Part shown: in pieces, positions 49,427-59,074 of the stretch
Position numbering within the stretch: the stretch's first letter is position 1
Layout: every line of letters begins with the position of its first letter
Assembly: GCF_001426645.1 (NCBI RefSeq)
Contig: NZ_LMEX01000004.1
Coordinates: 62,492 to 126,491 of the forward strand
Reading direction: 5' to 3'
Origin: Rhodanobacter sp. Root480
GTDB lineage: Bacteria; Pseudomonadota; Gammaproteobacteria; Xanthomonadales; Rhodanobacteraceae
DNA: 64,000 nucleotides
Translations under genes and position numbers: made by a program
The notes under the pieces: generated by a model
Database searches by the model: none
Told to the model about the DNA's origin: nothing
Seen by the model: the letters and a program-made list of their open reading frames with translations, nothing else

Positions 49427-50347
49427 ATGCCAACCGCTCACGTTGCCTTTGTTACCCCGGATTCGGCAACGAAGTGGAAACGCTGGATGCTGTATTCACC
49501 GCTGGCGCGCATCGTGATTTTCGTGGCGCTGTTCGTGGTTTTTTCGGCACTGACCGGCATCGCGCTGCACCTGCTGTTCGGGATAGACAAGGCCATGTTG
49601 GCCGGCAAGGGCGCGACGACGCCGATGCTCGGTCTGGCACAGTTCCTGATCCGCGTGGTGCCGACGGTGCTGGCCTATGTCGTGCTGGTCAGGCTGATCG
49701 AGCATCGCCCACTGCACGAACTGGCGCCGCACAAACTGCTGCCGCAGGGGGTGCTGGGCATTCTCGCCGGCACCTTGCTGTTCAGCGCGGCGGTGGGCTT
49801 GCTGTGGCTGCTGGGCAGCTACCACGTCATCGGCTTCAACCCGCATGCCGCGTGGCTGCCGGCGCTTTTGATGACGGGCCTGGGTGCCGGCATCGGCGAG
49901 GAAATCATGTTTCGTGGCGTGCTCTTCCGCGTGACCGAGGAGGGCCTGGGCACCTGGGCCGCGTTGCTGATTTCGGCATTGTTCTTCGGCTTCGCCCACG
50001 CCCACAACCCCGGCGCCACTGCATGGAGTTCGTCAGCCATCGCCATTGAAGCGGGCCTGCTGTTCGGCCTGCTCTACCACGTGACCCGCTCGCTGCCGCT
50101 ATGCATGGGCGTGCATGCAGCCTGGAATTTTGCGCAGGGCACGATCTACGGAATCCCGGTATCGGGACTCAGCGCGGACGGCTGGCTGGTGTCGCAACGG
50201 ACCGGGCCGGACTGGCTGAGCGGCGGCGTGTTTGGCGCGGAGGCGTCGGTGGTCACGCTGACGCTGTGTCTGCTGTGCTCGCTGGGCCTGCTTGCCGTGG
50301 CATACCGTCGCGGCACGCTCGTACCACCGGCATGGCGCCGCCGCTGA
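49427..50347 (+). CDS. CPBP-family intramembrane metalloprotease
   Basis: Eight-helix membrane protein of the CAAX-protease/bacteriocin-processing (Abi) family. Catalytic-type motifs are GEEIMFRGVLFRV (EExxxR), FFGFAHAHN (FxxxH) and HAAWNFAQGT (HxxxN/B). About 306 residues. ATG 49427 has GGAG nine bases upstream; ATG 49412 is in frame. Substrate unknown; such proteases cut prenylated or signal-peptide-like substrates, or act in envelope stress. Confidence 0.85.
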   Translation: MPTAHVAFVTPDSATKWKRWMLYSPLARIVIFVALFVVFSALTGIALHLLFGIDKAMLAGKGATTPMLGLAQFLIRVVPTVLAYVVLVRLIEHRPLHELAPHKLLPQGVLGILAGTLLFSAAVGLLWLLGSYHVIGFNPHAAWLPALLMTGLGAGIGEEIMFRGVLFRVTEEGLGTWAALLISALFFGFAHAHNPGATAWSSSAIAIEAGLLFGLLYHVTRSLPLCMGVHAAWNFAQGTIYGIPVSGLSADGWLVSQRTGPDWLSGGVFGAEASVVTLTLCLLCSLGLLAVAYRRGTLVPPAWRRR

Positions 50348-50473
50348 GAGGCATCCAAGCCGCAACCACGCTGTTTTCCCGGCAGGGCCTACGCTAATCT
50401 TCGCGATGTCGGATCCACCTGCGAAACACGAGGTGGGGCGCAGGGGACGTCCTTCCAGACGGCGGGTGGGGGC

Positions 50474-53400
50474 ATGCAGACAAGATCACGAAATCGATGG
50501 CTGACCCGGCTTCCGGGTCAGAAGAAAATCCTGCTGGCGGTGGTTCCGCTGCTGGGCCTGTTCCTGCTGACCAGCGTGGTGACCCTGGGTGCGCTGCAAC
50601 GCCAGGAAATCACCCGCAGCTGGGCAAAGCACACCTACGAGGTCCGATTGGCCATTGCCGACACGCAACAGGCCAGCCAGGCCATGGCGACCGGTGCCCG
50701 CGGCTACGCCCTGTCCGCAACGCCGGCCGACCTGACCACCTTCAAGACCGGCCGCAGCCAGTTCGACGAAAACCTCGCGCGGTTGCGTGACCTGGTTGCC
50801 GACAACCCGCTGCAACAAGGCCGTGTCGATCAGCTGCAGACGGTCGGGACGCAATGGGCGAATGGCCTGAACCAGACCATGGACGCCATGACCGCCGCCA
50901 GGCCGGCCGACGCCGACGCAAACCGGCACCGGCTTGCGGCCGAGCGGCTCGCGTCGCATGCCGCGCAGGCAAGCACCGTCGCCGACCTGCTCGGGCGGAT
51001 GTCCGAGACCGAGCAAAAGCTGCTGGAGCAGCGGCATCACGGCCTTGTCGGCGCGCTGGACAAGCTCCGCATCTTCACCCTGCTGGCGGCGCTGGCCGGC
51101 GTACTGTTCGGCCTGTATGTCATACGCCTGACCAACCGGCTGATCATCCTGCCGGTATTGCAGATCACGCGGCAGATGAATCGCGTGGCCTCCGGCGACA
51201 CCTCGATGACGGTGACGCGACTGAGCCGCCCCGACGAAATCGGCGAGCTGTCGCGGGCGCTGCAGGTGTTCAAGCAGATGGTGATCGCCACCACCGACCA
51301 GGACTGGGTGAAATCGCATCTCGCCACGATCGCCCAGGACCTGCAGAAAGCCACCACCTACCGGGATTTCGGCCAGTCGCTGACCAGCCATCTGGCACCA
51401 CTGCTGAAGACCGGCGTGGCGCTGTACTACACCCACGACGCGCGCCACGAGCGGCTCGAATTGCGCGGCGCCTACGGCCTGCACGCATCGTCCGATCCCA
51501 TCCAGACTTATGCCTCCGGTGACGGCCTGGTGGGCCAGTGCCTGCAGGAGCGCGCGCCGATCGTGCTCGATCGGGTACCCGAGACTTACGTGCGGGTGCA
51601 TTCGGCCAGTGGCGAAGCCGTGCCTTCGCACGTGATGATCCAGCCCATCCTGTACCGCGGCCAGGTCACCGGCGTACTGGAGCTGGCCGGCTTCGAGCCG
51701 ATCACCGGCTCGCCGATGGAGTTGCTGACCGAACTGCTGCCGCTGATTGCGCTGACCCAGGAAAACCTCAGCCGCGCCATCAACACGCAGGAGCTGCTGG
51801 AACGCAGCCAGCAGCAGGCCGACGATTTGCGCGCGTCGGAATTGCTGATGCGCCAGCAAAAGGAAGTACTGCGCCAGAGCAACGAGGCGCTGCACATCAA
51901 GACGCTGGAGCTGGAAGAGCAATCGCAGCGGCTGACCGTGTCCGAAGAGGAACTGCGGGTGCAGGCGGAGGAGCTGCAGGCGTCGAACGAGGAACTGCGC
52001 GACAAGACCGACAGCCTGAACCGGCAGCGCCAGGTGCTGGAAGACCTGCAACTGGATACCGAGCACAAGGCCGAGGAACTGGCCCGCGCCAGCCAATACA
52101 AGTCCGATTTCCTGGCCAACATGTCGCACGAGTTGCGCACGCCGCTGAACAGCCTGCTGATCCTGTCGCGCAGCCTGGCCGACAACGACACCGGCAACCT
52201 GGATGCGGAGCAGATCGAGTCGGCGCGCATCATCCACGACGCCGGCAGCAACCTGCTGCGGCTGATCAACGACATCCTGGATCTGTCCAAGATCGAAGCG
52301 GGCAAGATGGAGCTGGTCATCGACGACCTGCCGCTGGCCGACTTCGAACGCTCCCTGCGGCGCACCTTCAGTCACGTGGCGCAGGAGAAGAAGCTCGATT
52401 TCGACGTCACCATCGACTCCGACCTTCCGGCCGTGCTGCGCACCGACGGCGCCCGGCTGGAGCAGGTCGCCAACAACCTGATCGGCAACGCGTTCAAGTT
52501 CACCGTGAGCGGCGGCGTCAGCATCCGCATCGGGCGGCCCGACCCCGCCCTTGGGCTGTCGGAAAAATTCGCCGGCCAGCCACTGCTGGCCATCAGCGTC
52601 ATCGACACCGGCATCGGCATTCCCAGCGAAAAATTCGAACACATCTTCCACGCCTTCGAACAGGTCGACGCCAGCACCAGCCGCCAGTACGGCGGTACCG
52701 GCCTGGGCCTGGCCATCTGCCTGCGCATTGTCGAGCTGCTGGGTGGCGACATCGTGCTGCAAAGCGAAACCGGCAAGGGCAGCGTGTTCACCGTGGTGTT
52801 GCCGGAGCGGCCTCCGGAGCTGGCGGCCATGCCGGGCGATTCGACGTCGCCGACACCGTGGACGCCGGCGCCGCAGCCGCAACTGCCGACCTTGCGGCCC
52901 GAAGCGATCGAGGACGACCGGCATCACCTGGTACCGGGCCGGACCACGATCCTGGTGATCGAGGACGACCCCGCCTTCGCGCGCATCCTGACCGACATGA
53001 TCCATCGCAAGGGCTACCAGGTACTGGCGGCCGCCGATGGTGAAACCGGCCTGGCGCTGGCGCACGAATACGCACCGACCGGTATCCTGCTCGACGTGAT
53101 GCTGCCGGGGATGGACGGCTGGACGGTGATCGAGCGCCTCAAGGCCGACGAGGCCACCCGCCATCTGCCAGTGCATTTCATCTCCGCCTCCGGCGATGCC
53201 AACCGCGGCCGCGAGATGGGCGCCGTGGGGTTCCTCACCAAGCCGGTGAGCCGCGAAGCGATCGGCGCGGCGTTCGAACGCCTGCTGCATTTTGCCGAGG
53301 GCCGTACGCGGCATCTGCTGATCGTGGATGACGACCGCGACTCCCGCACGGCGGTGCGCACCATGCTGCATCGCGACGACCTGGACATCGACGAGGCCGA

Positions 53401-54094
53401 ATCCGCCGAGGACGCGCTGGAGAAGGCCAGCCACACCCGCTACGACTGCATCGTGCTCGACCTGGGCCTGCCCGGCATGTCGGGCGTGGAGATGCTGCAG
53501 CACATGGCCGACAGCGACAGCGGCGTGCCGCCGGTGGTCATCTATTCCGGGCGCGAACTCGACCGCGAGGAGAGCCGCAAGCTGCGCCAGTACACCGACT
53601 CCATCGTGGTCAAGGGCGCGCGCTCGCCCGAACGTCTGCTGGATGAAGTCAGCCTGTTCCTGCACAGCATCCAGCACAACGGCCACCGCTCCAGCACGAA
53701 AGCGCCGGTCGGCGACGAGTTGAAAGGCCACAGCGTATTGCTGGTGGACGACGACATGCGCAACCTCTTCGCCTTGTCCAAGGTGCTGCGCGGCTGGGGC
53801 CTGCTGGCCACGATGGCGCAGGATGGCGAGAAGGCATTGAAGACATTGGCGGAGAACCCGCCACCCGACATCGTGTTGATGGACATCATGATGCCGGGCA
53901 TGGATGGCTACGAGACGATACGGGCGATCCGCGCCCAGCCTGCGTTGGCGCAGTTGCCGATCATCGCGCTCACCGCCAAGGCGATGCGCGGCGATCGCGA
54001 GAAATGCATCGAGGCCGGTGCCAGCGATTACCTTTCCAAGCCGATCGACATCGACAAGCTCGGTTCGATGATTCGCGTGTGGCTGCCGCAATGA
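50474..54094 (+). CDS. Hybrid sensor histidine kinase with three receiver domains
   Basis: Large membrane kinase of 1206 residues: helix near 20-40, a CHASE3-like periplasmic four-helix region, second helix near 200-220, HAMP, a GAF domain (about 290-430), a coiled coil, HisKA with phospho-acceptor His at about 552 (FLANMSHELRTPLNS), HATPase_c (NLIGNAFKFT, GGTGLGLAICLRI), then three receivers with phosphorylatable Asp near 874, 996 and 1136. GAF plus three receivers suggest multi-step phosphorelay. Overlaps cheR by ATGA (54091-54094) and heads a four-gene cassette. Confidence 0.93.
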   Translation: MQTRSRNRWLTRLPGQKKILLAVVPLLGLFLLTSVVTLGALQRQEITRSWAKHTYEVRLAIADTQQASQAMATGARGYALSATPADLTTFKTGRSQFDENLARLRDLVADNPLQQGRVDQLQTVGTQWANGLNQTMDAMTAARPADADANRHRLAAERLASHAAQASTVADLLGRMSETEQKLLEQRHHGLVGALDKLRIFTLLAALAGVLFGLYVIRLTNRLIILPVLQITRQMNRVASGDTSMTVTRLSRPDEIGELSRALQVFKQMVIATTDQDWVKSHLATIAQDLQKATTYRDFGQSLTSHLAPLLKTGVALYYTHDARHERLELRGAYGLHASSDPIQTYASGDGLVGQCLQERAPIVLDRVPETYVRVHSASGEAVPSHVMIQPILYRGQVTGVLELAGFEPITGSPMELLTELLPLIALTQENLSRAINTQELLERSQQQADDLRASELLMRQQKEVLRQSNEALHIKTLELEEQSQRLTVSEEELRVQAEELQASNEELRDKTDSLNRQRQVLEDLQLDTEHKAEELARASQYKSDFLANMSHELRTPLNSLLILSRSLADNDTGNLDAEQIESARIIHDAGSNLLRLINDILDLSKIEAGKMELVIDDLPLADFERSLRRTFSHVAQEKKLDFDVTIDSDLPAVLRTDGARLEQVANNLIGNAFKFTVSGGVSIRIGRPDPALGLSEKFAGQPLLAISVIDTGIGIPSEKFEHIFHAFEQVDASTSRQYGGTGLGLAICLRIVELLGGDIVLQSETGKGSVFTVVLPERPPELAAMPGDSTSPTPWTPAPQPQLPTLRPEAIEDDRHHLVPGRTTILVIEDDPAFARILTDMIHRKGYQVLAAADGETGLALAHEYAPTGILLDVMLPGMDGWTVIERLKADEATRHLPVHFISASGDANRGREMGAVGFLTKPVSREAIGAAFERLLHFAEGRTRHLLIVDDDRDSRTAVRTMLHRDDLDIDEAESAEDALEKASHTRYDCIVLDLGLPGMSGVEMLQHMADSDSGVPPVVIYSGRELDREESRKLRQYTDSIVVKGARSPERLLDEVSLFLHSIQHNGHRSSTKAPVGDELKGHSVLLVDDDMRNLFALSKVLRGWGLLATMAQDGEKALKTLAENPPPDIVLMDIMMPGMDGYETIRAIRAQPALAQLPIIALTAKAMRGDREKCIEAGASDYLSKPIDIDKLGSMIRVWLPQ

Positions 54095-54969
54095 ACCCGG
54101 TCGCGTTGAATCTGTCCGGCATCGACCCCGAACTCGACGACATCGAGTTGAACCTGTTCGTGAGCGCGATGCGCCAGCGCCACGGCTACGATTTCGCGCA
54201 ATACGCACCCGCCTCGCTGAAGCGGCGCGTCTATCAGCTGGTCGAGCAGCACCACACCACCAACATCAGCACGCTGACCGGGCGTCTGCTGCACGACCCC
54301 ACCTTCCTGCCGCAGGTGCTGGAGGGGTTGTCGGTGCCGGTCTCGGACATGTTCCGCGATCCGCCCGTGTTTCGCGCGTTGCGCGAACAGGTGCTGCCTG
54401 CGCTGTCGGTACATCCGCGCATCACGATCTGGCAGGCGGGCTGCGCCCGCGGGCAGGAAATCTACTCTCTGGCGATCCTGCTGGAAGAAGCCGGGCTGTA
54501 CGACCGTTGCCAGATCTACGCCACTGACTTCAACGACGCCGCGCTGCGCCAGGCACGCGAAGGCATCTATCCGGCGCGGGAGGCGCAGGCGTGGTCGCGC
54601 AACTACCAGGCGGCCGGAGGAACCTGCTCGCTGGCCGACTATTACAGCGCGCGCTACGACTTCATCAAACTCGATCAGCGCCTGCGCCGCAACGTGGTTT
54701 TCGCCGACCACAACCTGGTTACCGACGCGGTGTTCTGCGAGGCGCAGCTGGTGCTCTGCCGCAACGTGCTGATCTACTTTTCGAACCCGCTGCAGAATCG
54801 CGTGCTGGCGATGTTCCGCGACAGCCTGCTGCCGGGGGGCTTCCTGTGCCTCGGTCTGCGCGAGAACCTGGCGCTGGCGCCCGCCGCACGCGACTTCGAG
54901 GCTCTGGACAGCTCGCTGCGCCTGTTCCGCCGTTGCCCCGAGCCGGTTCACGATCATGAAGGCGGTTGA
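54091..54969 (+). CDS. CheR-type protein-glutamate O-methyltransferase
   Basis: 292-residue SAM-dependent methyltransferase of the CheR fold. Features: N-terminal helical domain (QRHGYDFAQYAPASLKRRVYQLVEQHH), SAM loop QAGCARGQEIYSLAILLEEAG (GQE where GEE is usual), TDFNDAALRQAREGIYP, and CRNVLIYFSNPLQNRVLAMFRDSLLPGGFL. Starts inside the kinase stop codon. No methyl-accepting chemoreceptor is encoded in the window, so the methyl target is unclear. It overlaps cheB by 14 bases. Confidence 0.9.
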   Translation: MNPVALNLSGIDPELDDIELNLFVSAMRQRHGYDFAQYAPASLKRRVYQLVEQHHTTNISTLTGRLLHDPTFLPQVLEGLSVPVSDMFRDPPVFRALREQVLPALSVHPRITIWQAGCARGQEIYSLAILLEEAGLYDRCQIYATDFNDAALRQAREGIYPAREAQAWSRNYQAAGGTCSLADYYSARYDFIKLDQRLRRNVVFADHNLVTDAVFCEAQLVLCRNVLIYFSNPLQNRVLAMFRDSLLPGGFLCLGLRENLALAPAARDFEALDSSLRLFRRCPEPVHDHEGG

Positions 54970-55522
54970 AACCATCGTCATCGGTTGCTCCACTGGCGGG
55001 CCGGGCGCGCTCGCGCGACTGCTCGGGGCGCTCGACCATCGGCTGCCGGCATCCGTCGTCGTGTGCAGCCACGCCGCCAGCAGCCCCCACACCTTGTGCC
55101 AGCTGCTGGCGCAGCACAGCACCCTGCCGGTGATCGAGGCTTGCGAACGCGAGCCGGTGCGTGGCGGCATGGTTCAGGTGGCGCCACCTGATTACCATTT
55201 GCTGATCGAGCGCGGCCGCCGATTCGCGTTGTCGATCGATGAACCCGTCGGCTTCTCGCGGCCCTCGATCGACGTATTGTTCAGCAGCGCCGCCGAAGCC
55301 TACGGCGCAGGCCTGATCGCTGTAATACTGACCGGCGCCAACGCCGACGGCGCGGCGGGCCTGGCGTGCGTGCGGCGCGCGGGCGGCGTCGCCATCGTGC
55401 AGCAGCCCGACGACGCTGCAGCGCCCGCCATGCCGCGGGCGGCACTGGAACTGGCGGGTGCCGACCATTGCCTGACGCTGGACGAAATGGCTCCCCTGAT
55501 CAACCGGTTGTGCATGACGTGA
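54956..55522 (+). CDS. CheB-type methylesterase without receiver domain
   Basis: 188-residue catalytic domain only: S12 (GCSTGG), H39 (CSHAAS) and D131 (LTGANADGA) form the serine hydrolase triad of CheB, and VQVAPPDYHLLIERG and FSRPSIDVLFSSAAEAYG are typical. The usual N-terminal receiver is absent, so activation must come from elsewhere, possibly the kinase. Overlaps both cheR (14 bases) and the cyclase (GTGA). Confidence 0.9.
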   Translation: MKAVETIVIGCSTGGPGALARLLGALDHRLPASVVVCSHAASSPHTLCQLLAQHSTLPVIEACEREPVRGGMVQVAPPDYHLLIERGRRFALSIDEPVGFSRPSIDVLFSSAAEAYGAGLIAVILTGANADGAAGLACVRRAGGVAIVQQPDDAAAPAMPRAALELAGADHCLTLDEMAPLINRLCMT

Positions 55523-56517
55523 ACACGGCGATATCCCCGAAAATCCTGGTGGTGGACGACACCCCGGCCAACCTGGTCGCCATGCGCCGCCTGCTGGCGC
55601 GCTGCGGTGCCCAGTTGCTGGAGGCCGGCAGCGGCAACGAGGCGCTGGCCTTGTGCCTGGACCACGATTTCGCGCTGATCCTGCTCGACGTGAACATGCC
55701 GGACATGGACGGCTTTGAAGTGGCCGCGCTGCTCAGCGAGACCGAGCAGATGCGCGACACGCCGATCATCTTCGTCACCGCCGCCTACGCGGACGATCTC
55801 AATCGCCTCAAGGGCTACCGCTCCGGCGCGGTCGACTACATCGCCAAGCCGATCAACGACGCGATCCTGCAGTCGAAGGTGCGGGTCTTCCTCGACCTCT
55901 ATTCCGCCCGCGTGCAGTTGCAGCAGGCGATGGACGAGCTGACCGAACGCAACCAGCAGCTGCAGGTGGAAATCACCGAGCGCAAGCGGGTCGAGGCGCA
56001 GGTGCGACACCAGGCCACCCACGACATGCTCACCGGCCTGCCCAACCGCGTGCTGTTCCACGACCGCCTGCAGACCGCCATGCAACGAGGCGCGCGCCAG
56101 CACCACCCGTTCGCGCTGGCGTTGATGGACATCGACGGGTTCAAGGCGGTAAACGATACCTACGGACACCCCGCCGGTGATGCACTGCTGCAGGCGATCG
56201 GCATGCGCCTGCGCGGGCACCTGCGCTCCAACGACACCGTGGCGCGCCTGGGCGGCGACGAGTTTGCGCTGATCCTGGAGGACGTCACCGACGTGGCGCC
56301 AATCCTGGAACGCTGCCAGCAAGTGTGCGACCTGCTGGCCCGACCGTATCCGCTGGAAGGCCGCCACGGCCCCTTCGAGGCGAACATCAGCGCCAGCATC
56401 GGCATCGCGCTGTGGGAGGAAAAGGCGGACGACGAGGAGCTGATCCAGGCCGCCGATCGCGCGCTTTACCGGGCCAAGGACGGCGGCCGCAACCGCTGCG
56501 CGATGGCAACGGACTGA
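55519..56517 (+). CDS. Response-regulator diguanylate cyclase (REC-GGDEF)
   Basis: 332 residues: receiver with phospho-acceptor D57 (LILLDVNMPDMDG), a helical linker with NQQLQVEITERKRVEAQVRH, and a GGDEF domain with GGDEF at 245-249. RSND lies five residues before it (RxxD I-site), so product inhibition is likely. It probably receives phosphate from the hybrid kinase and turns it into c-di-GMP. GTG 55519 overlaps the cheB stop; no other start fits. Confidence 0.92.
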   Translation: MNTAISPKILVVDDTPANLVAMRRLLARCGAQLLEAGSGNEALALCLDHDFALILLDVNMPDMDGFEVAALLSETEQMRDTPIIFVTAAYADDLNRLKGYRSGAVDYIAKPINDAILQSKVRVFLDLYSARVQLQQAMDELTERNQQLQVEITERKRVEAQVRHQATHDMLTGLPNRVLFHDRLQTAMQRGARQHHPFALALMDIDGFKAVNDTYGHPAGDALLQAIGMRLRGHLRSNDTVARLGGDEFALILEDVTDVAPILERCQQVCDLLARPYPLEGRHGPFEANISASIGIALWEEKADDEELIQAADRALYRAKDGGRNRCAMATD

Positions 56518-56577
56518 ACGCGTTACAAAGACGGCGCGGCCATGCTGCAATGGCCGCGCGTTGCCTCACGGCGAAGA

Positions 56578-59070
56578 TCAGGCCGTGCCGTTTTCAGCCT
56601 CGCTCCCGGCCGCGGCCTGCTGCCCGCGGTCGGCCCGGGTCACCTTGGCGCGCAATTCGGACGTATCGAAGTCGTCCACCGAGATGAACTCGAACACGCC
56701 TTCGCGCACCCGCTTCAGCAACTCCAGTTCGGCCGTCGAAATGACGCCCTGATCCAGTGCCTCGTGCAGTTGGCCGGCATAGTCGTGCGACTTGAACTGG
56801 CCCGCCTTCTGCGCCTTGCCGAACTTCCGCTCGACCGGCTCGGCAGCAATCACCTGGGGCAGCAAGGCTTCCATGCGACCGACGGTGTTGTTCGGCGTGG
56901 GCGTCAGGTAGATCCATTCCAGCAGGCGGTCGCGCGCCTCGCCCGGCGCCGTGATGATCGCCGCCACCCGGCGCCCCAGCCGGTCGGACGGCGGCACTTC
57001 GCGCCGGCCGAACGGAAACACCAGCACGCGCAGCATCCACGCTACCGGCCGCACCGGGAAGTTGCGGATCACGCCATCCAGCGCCATCTGCATCCGCCAC
57101 ACGCACTCGTGAAACGCCCAAGCCAGCAGCGGCCGATCGGCCTCGGGCCGGCCGTTGTCCTCGTAGCGTTTCAGCATGGCGCTGGCGATGTACAGATAGC
57201 TCAGCACGTCGCCCAACCGCGCCGACAGCTTTTCCTTGAACTTGAGCTTGCCGCCCAGCACGCCCATGGCCACGTCGGCGCACAACGCCAGCGCGGCGGA
57301 ATAGCGGTTGAGCTTGCGGTAATAGCGGCGCGTGTAGGCATCGCCGGCGGCCTCGCCAATGGCTGATCCGGTCAAGCCAAGCACCAGGCTGCGCACGGCA
57401 TTGGAGATGCCGAAACCGATATGGCCGAACAGGGCCCGATCGAACACGCGCAGTTGCTCGCCACGGTCGGCGATCGAGAGCGCCTGCATTTCCTTCAACA
57501 CGTAGGGATGGCAGCGGATCGCACCCTGGCCGAAGATCATCAGGCTGCGCGTCATGATGTTGGCGCCTTCCACCGTGATCGCGATCGGCACGCTGGCCCA
57601 ACCGCGGCCGGCGTAGTTCTTCGGCCCCAATTGCACGGCCTTGCCGCCGTGCACGTCCATGGTGTCGCTGGCGACCTGACGCGCCCATTCGGTGGCGTGG
57701 TATTTGGCGATGGCCGATGTCACCGCCGGCTTCTCACCGCGATCGACCGCCGCGGCCGTGGCGCGCGACAACGCCGTGGTGGCGTAGGTGAGGCCACCGA
57801 TGCGCGCCAGCGCTTCCTCCACGCCCTCGAAACGCGCAATGGCCAGGCCGAACTGCTTGCGCATGCGCGCATACGCGCCGGTGGCCGCCGTGGACGTGCG
57901 CATCGCGCCGGTGGCGTTGGACGGCAGCGAAATGGCGCGACCCACCGACAACACCTCAACCAGCATGCGCCAGCCATGGCCGGCCATTTTAGGCCCACCG
58001 ATCAGCACCGACAGCGGCACGAACACATCCTTGCCGTGCAGCGGGCCATTCTGGAACGGGATGTTCAACGGGAAATGCCGCCGCCCGATTTCCAGGCCCG
58101 GCGTGGCGCGCGGCAACAGCGCCAGGGTGATGCCCAGGTCTTCGTTTTCGCCCAGCAGCTTGTCCGGGTCGTACAACCGGAACGCCAGGCCGACCACGGT
58201 GGCGATCGGCGCCAGCGTGATGTAGCGCTTGTCGAAGGTGAGCCGCATGCCCAGCGTCTCGACGCCATCGACCATCTGCTTGCAGACCACGCCATGGTCG
58301 GTGATCGAGGTGGCGTCGGAGCCGGCGTACGGGCCGGTCAGCGCAAAGCAGGGAATCTCCTCGCCCACCGCCAGCCGCGGCAGGTAATGGTTCTTCTGCT
58401 CGTCACTGCCGTAGTGCAGCAGCAGCTCGGCCGGGCCCAGCGAGTTCGGCACGGCGACGGTGGAAGACACCGTGGCCGAGATGCTGGCCAGCTTCTGCAG
58501 CACGGCCGAGTGCGCCAGAGCGGAAAATTGCAGGCCACCGTACTGCTTCGGGATGATCATGCCGAAGAAGCGGTTCTTCTTGATGAAGTCCCATACCTCC
58601 GGTGGCAGATCGGCCAGCTCGTGGGTGATCTGCCAGTCGTCGATCATCGCGCAGAGTTCTTCCACCGGGCCGTCGAGAAACGCCTGCTCCTCCGCGCTCA
58701 GCACCGGCTTCGGCTCACGCAGCAGTTGCGACCAATCCGGCTTGCCCGAGAACAGTTCGCCCTCGAACCCCACGGTGCCCGCCTCCAGCGCGGTCTGCTC
58801 GGTTTCCGAAAGTTTCGGCGTGACCTTGGCGAACATCTTCAGCAGCGGCGCGCTGATCTGCTGGCGGCGGAAACCCACCATCAGCAACGGTACCGCGATC
58901 AAGCCCTCGATCACCAGCAGGATCACCATCGTCCACGGTGTTTGCAGCACCAGGCCCACGATCACGGTGGTCACGACCGTGGCGATGGCCCACGTGCGCA
59001 GGCTGCTGCGGTGGTAGGCACAGGCACACGACGCGATCAACGCTGCCAGTACGGTCAGTATCACGGTCAT
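56578..59070 (-). CDS. fadE: Acyl-CoA dehydrogenase FadE
   Basis: First oxidation step of fatty acid beta-oxidation, FAD-linked to the electron-transfer chain. 830 residues, as in E. coli FadE, with two N-terminal membrane helices, KKNRFFGMIIPKQYGGLQFSALAHS, ALTGPYAGSDATSITDHG, the core FQNGPLHGKDVFVPLSVLIGG and the long FadE-specific C-terminal domain. Four bases after the alpha/beta hydrolase gene on the minus strand. Confidence 0.95.
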   Translation of the reverse strand: MTVILTVLAALIASCACAYHRSSLRTWAIATVVTTVIVGLVLQTPWTMVILLVIEGLIAVPLLMVGFRRQQISAPLLKMFAKVTPKLSETEQTALEAGTVGFEGELFSGKPDWSQLLREPKPVLSAEEQAFLDGPVEELCAMIDDWQITHELADLPPEVWDFIKKNRFFGMIIPKQYGGLQFSALAHSAVLQKLASISATVSSTVAVPNSLGPAELLLHYGSDEQKNHYLPRLAVGEEIPCFALTGPYAGSDATSITDHGVVCKQMVDGVETLGMRLTFDKRYITLAPIATVVGLAFRLYDPDKLLGENEDLGITLALLPRATPGLEIGRRHFPLNIPFQNGPLHGKDVFVPLSVLIGGPKMAGHGWRMLVEVLSVGRAISLPSNATGAMRTSTAATGAYARMRKQFGLAIARFEGVEEALARIGGLTYATTALSRATAAAVDRGEKPAVTSAIAKYHATEWARQVASDTMDVHGGKAVQLGPKNYAGRGWASVPIAITVEGANIMTRSLMIFGQGAIRCHPYVLKEMQALSIADRGEQLRVFDRALFGHIGFGISNAVRSLVLGLTGSAIGEAAGDAYTRRYYRKLNRYSAALALCADVAMGVLGGKLKFKEKLSARLGDVLSYLYIASAMLKRYEDNGRPEADRPLLAWAFHECVWRMQMALDGVIRNFPVRPVAWMLRVLVFPFGRREVPPSDRLGRRVAAIITAPGEARDRLLEWIYLTPTPNNTVGRMEALLPQVIAAEPVERKFGKAQKAGQFKSHDYAGQLHEALDQGVISTAELELLKRVREGVFEFISVDDFDTSELRAKVTRADRGQQAAAGSEAENGTA

Positions 59071-59074
59071 CTCA

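Noticed and set aside
50486-54208. 1240-codon minus-strand frame opposite the hybrid kinase
   Set aside because: Same antisense artefact in GC-rich DNA; no motifs, no ribosome site.
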